NCBI RefSeq assembly: GCF_947251865.1 | Contig: NZ_OX366394.1 | Span: forward strand, 992,001 to 1,056,000 | Length of the DNA stretch: 64,000 nt | Origin: Wolbachia endosymbiont (group B) of Protocalliphora azurea | GTDB lineage: Bacteria > Pseudomonadota > Alphaproteobacteria > Rickettsiales > Anaplasmataceae | Direction of reading: 5' to 3' | Shown: positions 20,683 through 30,200 of the stretch, one piece after another | How the letters are laid out: the number at the start of each line of letters is the position of its first letter | Position numbering within the stretch: the stretch's first letter is position 1 | Made by a program: the position numbers and the translations under genes | Notes under the pieces: generated by a model | Databases searched by the model: none | Told to the model about the DNA's origin: nothing | Seen by the model: only the letters and a program-made list of their open reading frames with translations

Positions 20683-21110
20683 CTAGGTTTTTCCATCATC
20701 GTTTATAATGTTAGGATTAGCGCCTTTTTCTAGCAAAAATTTGATAATCCTTAAATCACTATAATATGCAACATTATGTAGTGCTGTGCTTACATACTTG
20801 TTAATAATGTTTACGTTAACTCCCTCATCTATTAAAAACCTAACTATCTCTAAATATCCCCTTCTGCAGCATAATGTAACGCAGTTAACTTAGGCATGTG
20901 TGTATCAGTATCTAATAAATTTTTTACTGAGAATTTTACAGTTTCTAAGTTACAATTTTGAGAAGCAATGCGTAATATCGTTTTATAATTATCTGCAGCT
21001 TTTGACTTCATGTAGTAATAGGTAGCAATAATACATACTATTAATGTTATAAGCCACCAAAAATGCAGCTTTTTTTTTGTATCTTGACTCAATTTATCCA
21101 TATTCAACAT
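20683..21110 (-). pseudogene. Membrane-anchored ankyrin protein, frameshifted
   Basis: The gene starts MLNMDKLSQDTKKKLHFWW with a single membrane helix (FWWLITLIVCIIATYYYM), then enters ankyrin repeats (KLTALHYAAEG). A one-base change at a run of G near 20856 shifts the frame. The repeats continue in the next frame (LEIVRFLIDEGVNVN, then LRIIKFLLEKGANPN) to a stop at 20683. As it stands only an 86-residue product would be made. It was presumably a membrane-tethered protein displaying ankyrin repeats for binding a partner; the partner is unknown. Confidence 0.75.
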
Positions 21111-21198
21111 CTTTTTAATATTAAATAGATCATTTACTCATTTTTTATTAACATTACTTACTCAAAGATGATGACAACATAGTAAGGTAACCTGAGTT

Positions 21199-22247
21199 GG
21201 CTTTGTTGCATAGCGAGTAGAGATGGGAGAAAAAAGGGAGAAAATCTAAAGAAAGTGGTTACTTTATTAAGAAATGAACATTGTGTAGAGTATATGCCAA
21301 AGAAGATGAAGGTCAGTAATCATTAAAGAGTATAATCAATTTTTAGAAAAAAGAGGAAATGTCTTTCATTTTATCGATGAAGCTATAGAAAACTGGTACG
21401 AAAGTTCAGAAAAAATTCCTGGAGATTTATAGCGATAAGGTTGTTATTGCAGTACGTATAGTCGTTAATCTATTTGGAATAGGCTTAAGGCAAGCAGTTG
21501 GATTTATAAAAGGATATTTACAAAGTATAGTGAAGAATCTCCAAGTATTCACAAGCTTCTCGTCAAACTTAATTTGAAACTATGTGACCACAGAACAGAT
21601 AAAAATGACATAGAGAATATTGAAATTGCTATAGATAGTACTGTAATGCATATTTATAGTAACAGTACTCAACATAACAAAGATAACGCCAAGATAAGGA
21701 AGTATAATGGTACAGATCAAATAAGAAAGCTATATGTTGCTTTGGACGTAAACAGCAAAAAGGCAATAGCAGTTCGATATACTAATTTTCTTTCACATGA
21801 TAGCATCTAAAATACTAAAGGAAATGGGTGATATCTATAAGATTAAGTCTCTGCGTGCAGATGGAACTTATGATACAGATAATTTATATAAGTTGTGCAA
21901 TCAATACAATTTGAAACCCATCATAAAGCCAAGAAAAAATGCAAAAATCTGCAGCAATATAGATTATCTATCAGAAAGAAACAACAACATTAGTATAAGG
22001 AAAACTTACCCACTGGAAAAAGAAGACAAGGTATGAAATACGTTCACGTATCGAGAGTTTTTTCCTGAGGCTCAAAAAAACATTTGGATTTAGTTTTAAG
22101 AATAAATCTGAGGTAAATCGCTCTCAAGAGGTGCTTTTAAAATGCTATTTTATTAATAACTTTACTGATATAGGTATGCCTATTTTCAAATTTGCCTCGT
22201 AAATTCCTTTCATTACTCCTCCTTATTCCTTGCCATTCAACAAAACC
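21199..22247 (+). mobile_element. IS5-like element, degraded
   Basis: The element is about 1050 bp with imperfect terminal repeats ggctttgttgcatagcgag on the left and, on the right, the complement of ggttttgttgaatggcaagg. The transposase inside is broken into several frames. A 68-bp end fragment of a relative lies at 9905-9972. Confidence 0.75.
21308..22037 (+). pseudogene. IS5-group transposase, multiply frameshifted
   Basis: Pieces in different frames give KVSN, EYNQFLEKRGNVFHFIDEA, IENWYESSEKIPG, AVRIVVNLFGIGLRQAVGFI, then IAIDSTVMHIY (first catalytic Asp) and LRADGTYDTDNLYKL (second), as in IS5-group enzymes. At least four frame breaks or stops separate them, so no transposase can be made. 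The group assignment rests on the motif order and on the terminal repeats. Confidence 0.7.
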
Positions 22248-22408
22248 TGGGAAGGGCTATACTTGGCAGTGGCTACACTTCTTACGGCAGAGCGATAAAT
22301 GATTGCTGGTTAACCAAATGCTAGGAGAGGGTATGGGTAGTTTGATTTTTTATGTTGTTCTGAAAAGAAGATGTACTATATTTAGTATAAAATTCATAGT
22401 TACATGTT

Positions 22409-22443
22409 AATATTATACTAGTTTTTTAATTAAGGAGAATATT
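22409..22443 (+). promoter_or_regulatory. Shared leader/ribosome-binding motif, copy 1
   Basis: The leader actagttttttaattaagg, then agaatatt-ATG, is nearly the same as those before 41163 (reverse strand) and 53293. It combines a T-run, an AATTaAGGAG Shine-Dalgarno sequence and a 6-7 base spacer. A TATACT-like -10 hexamer overlaps its start. The AGGAG is unusually strong for the window. Confidence 0.6.
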
Positions 22444-22713
22444 ATGAAAAGTAATACAAAAAGTGCTGCTGCGTATAATACTAGAGAAGAAGCGTATGAA
22501 CAATATTACCATTGCATACGCGCATGTCCTAAAAGTCATCAGGATAATAACGAACTACGTAGTGCATGCATTAGTAAATGTAGGGAAAGTGATTGGAGCT
22601 TTGAACAGGATGTAAAATTTAGTGATCAATTAAATTCTATTACGTCTCAGCTCCAGGAAGGGCTGAACGATTTATCTGAGTTGTCATCAGATCTAAATCT
22701 AATGAAACTATAA
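22444..22713 (+). CDS. Small twin-CX3C protein
   Basis: The 89-residue protein has two CX3C motifs, CIRAC and CISKC, 13 residues apart (about 27-48), predicted as a helical hairpin. A helical, hydrophilic C-terminus follows (FSDQLNSITSQLQEGLNDL). There is no signal peptide or membrane helix. The product of 40897-41163 has the same layout (CHKNC, 11 residues, CKARC), so they are paralogues. CX3C-X(11-16)-CX3C is the disulfide-hairpin layout of mitochondrial small Tim chaperones; whether this is homology, convergence or a metal site is unknown. It has a strong SD in a shared leader and a hairpin right after the stop, so it is probably expressed alone. Function not recognised. Confidence 0.8.
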   Translation: MKSNTKSAAAYNTREEAYEQYYHCIRACPKSHQDNNELRSACISKCRESDWSFEQDVKFSDQLNSITSQLQEGLNDLSELSSDLNLMKL

Positions 22714-22714
22714 A

Positions 22715-22739
22715 AAAGAAGATACTTAGTATCTTCTTT
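22715..22739 (+). terminator. Hairpin terminator after the twin-CX3C gene
   Basis: An 11-bp stem (aaagaagatac / gtatcttcttt) with a 3-base loop begins 2 bp after the stop codon at 22713. A T-rich tail forms the descending arm. It is low in GC, as expected in this genome. Confidence 0.65.
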
Positions 22740-22889
22740 GCTATGCAAGCTACTCTTATAGTTGAGTGTCACTAATTAGAGAAGTTTAAGCAGCGCATAA
22801 CCTTGCTTATATTTTGCATAATATACATTTACGTATATTATAATAGGTATATAGATATTTTTTATTAAAAAGGAAGGGGAGGTGCCTTC

Positions 22890-23130
22890 GTGTGTTGACA
22901 TCCTCCCCGCCCTAAAGGGCAAGGATTCCTACCACGTTCAGACCGAAGTCTGAATCATCTCGGTGGGTTCCTGCTTCATCGGGAGGCTAAATGCACTATC
23001 CCCTCCACAGGCACAACATGGCATGCCCTGCCGCTAAATCTATTATGCTTTTGTGCATATTCGGTGTCAACACCCGCTTCCGCCTTATATCCCCGCCCTG
23101 AAGGATGGGGTTTTACGGTGTTTTTTTGAT
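22890..23130. mobile_element. GC-rich IS605/IS1341-like noncoding remnant
   Basis: About 240 bp stand out by high GC in an AT-rich region. They contain several short hairpins: ccgccctaaagggc, agaccgaagtct, and, at the far end, ccccgccctgaaggatgggg followed by ttttacggtg and a T-run. This wording resembles the right end of IS605/IS1341 (tnpB) elements, where a guide-like omega RNA is encoded. No tnpB frame is present. It may be a deleted or non-autonomous element. Confidence 0.5.
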
Positions 23131-23204
23131 AAGAAAAAGTCTTTTTCGGTGGTTACACCTATATTCTTTATTTCAGCTTTAAAACTGTTAAAATATAGCC
23201 CTTC

Positions 23205-23398
23205 CCATAATAGTCCAAAAAAATCATAAGAAGTAAGAATCGACAGCATGACGAAAAGATGTGAATAGAGGAATGTTTTTCCTAATTCTATTTTCTATAG
23301 CAAACCAATTATGCTCAATTTTGTTAAAATCTGGAGAATAAGGAGGTAGATATAAAATTTCTGCACCAACTCCTTTAGCAAGTTCAGTAATCTTATTA
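23205..23398 (-). mobile_element. IS630-B-like element, C-terminal fragment
   Basis: The end ataatagtccaaaaaaatca and the coding remnant ILYLPPYSPDFNKIEHNWF, then FRHAVDSYFL, match IS630-B but with clear divergence. The fragment stops at about 23398, next to an IS982 remnant. It is an older copy than those at 6106 and 35609. Confidence 0.75.
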
Positions 23399-23415
23399 AC
23401 CCCAGTTATGGATTA

Positions 23416-24297
23416 GAAAGTAGAATTAATAAAGAGAGGAATAGGGTAAACTCAGGTATTTTAGCAAAAATTAAGAGGTTATCCATGAAGAAAGATATTT
23501 TACTGTTTTATAGAAGATTTTTGTCACATTGCTGATGAAAAACTTTCAGAAAAGCTTCTATCAAGTGGCAAAAAAACAAAAAGAATACCTGAAATTACCG
23601 TGCCAGAAATACTTACTATAATCTTACTTTACCACAATCGCTGTGCAAAAATTTCAAGTTTTTTTACTTGAGTTATCTTAAATTATTGTACAGTTCTGAG
23701 TTTTCAAAACTCCCTTCGTATCATAGATTTGTTGCTCTAAAACTCAGGGTTTTATGGTATTTGGCAATGCTTTTGCAGTGGTTCTGCGAGCAAGCAAAAA
23801 TCACTCTATATTGATACAACTGCAATCGCTGTTTGCCACACAAAAAGGATCGCAAAAAATAAAGTTTTCAAAGAGTTGGCAAATATAGGAAAGACTACCT
23901 ATGTTCGGTTTTAAATTGCATCTGGTAATCAATGAAATAGTCGAAGTTCAAGTTATTACGCTAACTAAAGGCAGCGTTGACGACAGAAAACCTACACCAA
24001 ATTTGACTAAAAAATTGACAGGACTTTTGTTCAGAGATAAAGAAGAAGGACCTCTTTGAGAAACTCTTCGATAGAGGTCTAAAACTCGTCACTCAAGTGA
24101 AAAAAGGCATGAAAAACGCACTGATTTCTTTAAAAGAGAAGATTCTATTGAGAAAAATTGATTATTGAGACAGTTTTTGGTTGTTTGAAAAATAAATTTG
24201 AGCTTCGGCACAGATCCCCCATAAATTTTTTGGTACATACTTTTTCAACATTAGTTTCGTATTCCATGCAGTCGAAAAAGTCCTCTATTTCTAAGCT
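23416..24297 (+). pseudogene. IS982 family transposase, dead
   Basis: Frames can be pieced together as MKKDILLFYRRFLSHC, then ITLYIDTTAIAVCHTKRIA (first catalytic Asp) with KVFKELANIGKTTYV, and near the end IIETVFGCLKNKFELRHRSP (Glu). These are characteristic IS982 motifs. At least six frameshifts or stops break the gene. The remnant directly adjoins the 3' end of the giant gene at 24298. The word cccagttatggatta, part of that gene's end, also lies at 23401-23415, as if left by the insertion. Confidence 0.8.
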
Positions 24298-27200
24298 TTA
24301 TTGACTCGGATAATCCATAACTGGGGTTTGTAGCTTTTTGTCCACTGTTGTGTTATTAAAATAGCTTCTAGGTTTATTATCAGCAATGTCATTAGGTTGA
24401 TATCCACCATTAACTATCTGCTGCTTATCAAACATCTTTTCAATATTGCCTTTTAAAATACTCAAAAACTTCTCATTTTCCGGATAGGCTTCTTCTGCGG
24501 CTGAATATAATGTACTTGGTATTTTAGAATATCTTTCGTTCCTTACATGACCTGCTATATCTGAATACACTTTAAAAAAGTCAAAACCTTTCACTGATAC
24601 ACCAGATTGTTTAGCTGTTTTTTTAAGTGTCTTTTTAAATTCTTCCATTATATTAAGTGTATCAGCCAGCACTTCTTCATGAGTAGCAGAACAAAACTTA
24701 GGAAGAGGATATTTTTTATCTAGGAAACTTTGTAATAAGAAGAATCCTAAACCAAAATTGTTACTGATACAAACTTCACTACTAAATTGGCTAGTACCAG
24801 ATGTATTAGAATAATTTGCTGAAGTTTCAGGTAGAGCAGCTCTCGAATCTAATAACCCACTCACAGAGCTTTTTACCCAACCAAATAAATGATTTATCCA
24901 CGAAGATGGTTTTGCACTGCTACTCACCATTCTACGGTTTCTAATGTGCTGCCTATGTCTATGAGGTTGATCAGATAACATGACTTCTGTAAACACATCA
25001 TCGTACACTTGATCCTTATATTCTTTTTTCACAACATTAACGTCTCTTGCTGTACTTATTTCTTTCTCATAATCTTTTAACACTATCTCTTTATCAGTAA
25101 ATTTTATTGATAACGTTTTCATCTTAGGTGTTTTATAGAATTTACTAAGTGTAATACTGCAAAAATCATCTTTAGTAATAGTCGAATCAAAAGCATTAGT
25201 TATTATTAGATCATGACCATTACTACGAACAAACGTATTGTTTCCTCCTTTTCTAGGCGTGATAAGCTCAGCATCTTTCTCCACATCTTGACCCGTTACC
25301 ACAATAATTTCTTTATCCTTTTCAAAGATCAAAGGTAGTGGCTTTAATTCTAATTCAGAACTTATTTTCATAGGCGCACTATCTGAGATAATATGAAGAT
25401 TTTCATACCAATCCAAACCGTCTTTTAATCTTACTGTTAGCACTTCTAATAAAAAACTTTGTCCCATTTCTGCTTCTAACCTAACTAGCAAATCATTTCC
25501 ATCTTGAAAAATTCTTGGCAGATTAATATGTATTTTCAAATCATCTTGTATTATTTTTATCACGTTACGTAAATCTAACGTATCTATAGAACTTGCTTGA
25601 TCAGGATTGTAGATGTTTATTTGTGGCATAGAAAAAATATTATGTTCATATCTTTGCTCACCTGAGGCTATAGTAATTACGTATATGTTTTTACCACCAT
25701 TTCCAATTAAGTGACTGTTATAGATTGGATTATTGTAAATTACCTCACACTTCCCATAGCCAACAAGTATAGATTCATCACCATCTTGAACAGCGATAGT
25801 CATATTGAGTTTATTTGCTATAGCTGGGTAACTTTCTATAATTTCATCAATAGTTTTATTAGTATTCTGTATTGCATACAAGTTTCTTTCCTTACCTACT
25901 TTTATTTCAGCACTGTCTTTTAATTGATAGATTATATTGTTCATTATGTTATATGAGATAGATATACTAAAGTTACTATTTGCAACTTTTGAGGAAAAAT
26001 CGAACTTTATACTATTGTGATCTTTAATATCAATACTCTGAATATCAGCAAGCAAGTAGTCGAATATAAACCTATGGTTATTTTCGAAATTAGCAAGTAA
26101 TTTAACAGATGGACTACCTTTTTGAAATGGTACAATATAGTTAAAGTTACCTTTGAGTGCTAGATTATTTACTTCAGTGTAATTTCTAACTATTACTTGT
26201 ATATCATAGACACAGTTATTATCTTTTATTTCCAAATAATCAAGTTGATCTTCCTTACCACCATTACCATCCAAGAATTTAGTTTCACATGCACTAAATA
26301 TATGATCTGCCTTAGCTTTTCTACCAAGCACTCTTTCTACTGAATTAATTTGAAATCCAGAATAACCATATCTGTTGTACACAATAGTGCCAATATTTGT
26401 ATTTAAATACACATTCACACTCACAGCTTCTTGAGCAAATCCAGTCAGATCTAAGGTATCAATTCCATCTTCTCCGTACAAGGACCCTTCTATCAGATCT
26501 CCCTGTAAAACAAAGATATCATTCTTATTTCCCCCATAATATTCTTTAGACCCATCATTCACTACAAATACGTTCGGACTATCCTTAAATCCCCTGGCAT
26601 AATCTTCACCTTCTCCTAAATTAATTAGATTATATCCTTCTATCTTGTTATTAGATAAACCAATCGCATTTTCGCATAAATATGACCCATAATTTGGAGC
26701 AGGTTCGTCATTTCCCTGCGAGAAACAAAACAATTTTCCACCACTTGGATTATTCGGCCTTGCTCTACTCCATTTTATATCGATTCCTTTTCCATCAAGC
26801 AGTACTTTACTGTCTAAGTCTATCTTAAACTTAACTTTGCATTCTTCAGTGTAAAGTGTAACATTAATTCTTCTCATGCATAATTCTCCAAATCCAGCAC
26901 CACCACACTGCCTTACTTGGTGTGGCACTGTACGACAAGAATTCACAACTGATTTACCAGTAGGGAATACATAGCTTTGAATATCACTATACTCCTTTAA
27001 ATACTCAAATCCTTGCTTAACTAATTGGTTATAAAGTTGTTTTTCTTCCATTAACTCTTCTATATATTGTTCAGGTTGCATACCTATAAATACACGTAAA
27101 CCTTCAATAAATTTTTCTCCTCTAGTTAAGTGAATAATTTCATCAGTTTTATCAACTCTCTTTACTGCCATATAAATATCAGTGTAAATAAATACTGCAG

Positions 27201-30200
27201 TGCCGACTCCTGCTCCAATAGGTCCAGTAATAGATGAAACTCCTTCTAATACTTTAAAACCTTCAGCAACTTCAATCCCAATCTCTGCAGCGTCAACTCC
27301 CAGGTAAATGCTATCTCCTACTACGCCAACCAATGCTCCTTCTGTACCATTTTTAAATGCTTTTACCTGATTTACTAAATCATAAATAATAAAGGCAGAA
27401 GTACCTCGAGCAAGAAAAGGTGATGCAACTCTTAAAGACCTACCAAGTAATACCTTTTCTTCTGAGAGCAAATTTAATCCTTTACGAGATGCAACTTCAG
27501 CAACTTTAGCAAACCCTTGACCACCGGCAATAAAGCCAACATTAATCGCTACACCTTGATAATCTCTGTTTAAAAAGTCAGCTAAAATATTTTTAGCTAT
27601 CATTCCATGCATAGTTATGCTAGAGATTTTCTTTACTCTATTTAAATGATTCATGACCTTCTGATTACTGGTAAGCCTATTGACCAAATTGCTAAACCTA
27701 CCCTTAACTTGCACTTTATCTGCTAGCTCAATTAGCTGAGAACGTTTTTCTTCTGGTATATCTTTTATATAGTCAATAAACTTTTTACTATCTATTTTAA
27801 TTTTACTAAAATCTCTTTTCTCATCTTTTTCTGTATTGAATTCATCTACGTCTTCCCAAGACAGTTCACATTTCCCAATTTTTGCTTCTCTTCTGTTCCT
27901 TAATGAACTCGTACTCGGCAAACATTCTTCAACTTTACTCCTTTGATATATTGCAGAAGCCCTTTCTAGTAAATCTTTTGCTCTCTGAACATTACCTAAA
28001 GCTCCATCGGCAATAGCTAAATCTTCTAAGGTTATAGCTACTTCAAAATGATTTTCTCCATAATGCTTCTCTAAAATAGGTAAAGCCCTTTCTAGCAACT
28101 TTTTTACTCCCTGAGTATCACCTAAACCTCTATAGGCGATACTCAAATTTACTAATATTTTACTTACTTCAACATGATCTCTTTCATGATATTTCTCTAA
28201 AATAGATAAAGCTCTTTCTAGCACCTCTTTTGCTTCCTGATTATCACCTAAGGCTATATAATCAGTGCCTAAACTTTCCAGAATCATACCTATTTCAAAA
28301 TGCTCTTCCCCATAGTGCTTCTCTAAAATAGGTAAAGCTCTCTCTAGCAACTCTTTTGCTCCTTGATAATTATCAAAGTATCTATAGATGGTACTTAAAT
28401 TTACTAATATTTTAGCTACTTCAACATGATTTTCTCCATAATGCTTCTCTAAAATAGGCAAAGCTCTTTCTAGCAACTCTTCTGCTCTTCCATAATCATC
28501 TAAAGCTATATAAGTGATACCTTGATTTGTTTTAGCTATAGCTACCTGAAAATGATCTTCTCCATAATAATTTTCTAAAATAGGTAGTGCCCTTTCTAGT
28601 AACTCTTTTGCTGTCTGATAATCACCAAAACCTCTACAAGCAATACTAAGATTTACTAACATTTTAGCTGACTCAAAGTGCTCTTCTTCATAATTGTCAC
28701 CTAAAATAGAGAATACTCTTTCTATTGACTTTTTCGCTCTTTCATAATCACCTAAAGATCCATAAGCAATACTCAGGTTTATTAGTACTTGAGCTAATGA
28801 AGAATGATCCTCCCGATAATGATTCCCTAAAATGGGAAAGGCCCTTTCTAGTAACTCTTTCGCTGTCTGATAATCATCTAAAGCTCGATAGCTGATACTC
28901 AGATTTACCAGTGTTCTAACTAATTGAAAACGCTCTTCTTCATAATCTTGCTTTTCAATTTTTAAAGCTCTTTCTAGCAAATCTTTTGCTCTTTGGTAAT
29001 CACCTAAAACTAGATAACTGTTGCTTAGATTTACTAGTCTTTTAAATACTTCAAAATGATCTTCTCCGTAATGCTTTTCTAAAATAGGCAAAACCCTTTC
29101 TAGCAACTCCTTTTCTCTTTTGGGATTACCCAAATTAAAATACCCATCACTCATCCATGTCAACAAATTTTCAAGATAATCCTTTTCTATTTTTTCTTTA
29201 TCTTGAGGGTTCTTTTTTAACCAACTATCTATACGTGATAAAAATGCCTCTAAGTGCGGTAATAATTCTCGTTTTTTTAAATAGTCTTCTAGTTTATCAC
29301 TACCATAAGGGAAACTTGCTCTGAGTAGCTCGAAAGTCTCTTTCATAACTTCTTCGCTTTTACCCTCTTCTTCTAACGCTATTTTTGTCACTTCTTGAAC
29401 TAATTTATGAATACTCAACACACCTTGCTCTTGTTCACCATTAACCATAGAATATTTTATAAGTAAACGAACAGCAGACCTTAATTCCTCTTCATTATTT
29501 CCTGTCAAATCTAAAAAGAATTCTCTACTAATATTGTCAGGTGCAAGATAAGAGATAACATCAAGAATCCTTAAAGCTAAATTTCCATGCTTTTCATTGC
29601 TTGCTATCTTATCGGTTATAATCTTCCAAGTTGTGAAAGTTGTTTTTGCATAGTTATTATCAATTCCTCTAAATCCTTCATAATTAAGCAAATCTTTCGC
29701 TTTTTTCTCATATTCCTTTAGGTAATCATCTATATCAAATTTTCTAGTAACTCTTTGATCTTCAATATATGATATTGCTTGCTGTATAGCTAAAGGAAAG
29801 TGTTGTAATTTCTCTACCAAAGCTTTTATCTTTTCATTTTGAGATTCATCTTCTATAATCAAGCCCTTTTTTACAAATTCTATCGCTTCTTCTGACTTTA
29901 ATTCGTTCAGATTAATAACTTCTATCCCCCTTTCCCACTCTCGATTATGAGAAGTAATTAAAATATAAGGTCCATTACCACCCGGTAATGAATCATGAAT
30001 TGGTAAAAACTTATTCAAATAATTACTTTTCTCGGCATCATCAAAAATAAACAAGCTTTTACTATTACTAAAAAAATTGTAAACTTCTTCTACGATAGAT
30101 CTTATATCCTTTTCTTTTCCATTTGCATCTTTTGTATCAATTTTTAGCTTATCCTTCGCTAATCGAGTAAATGATTCAACAAGAGCTATCTCACTTTCAG

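Noticed and set aside
28000..29150. Regularly spaced repeats that could suggest a CRISPR-like array.
   Set aside because: The 126-bp period is the coding repeat of 42-residue TPR units inside one intact frame; units are diverged and in frame.
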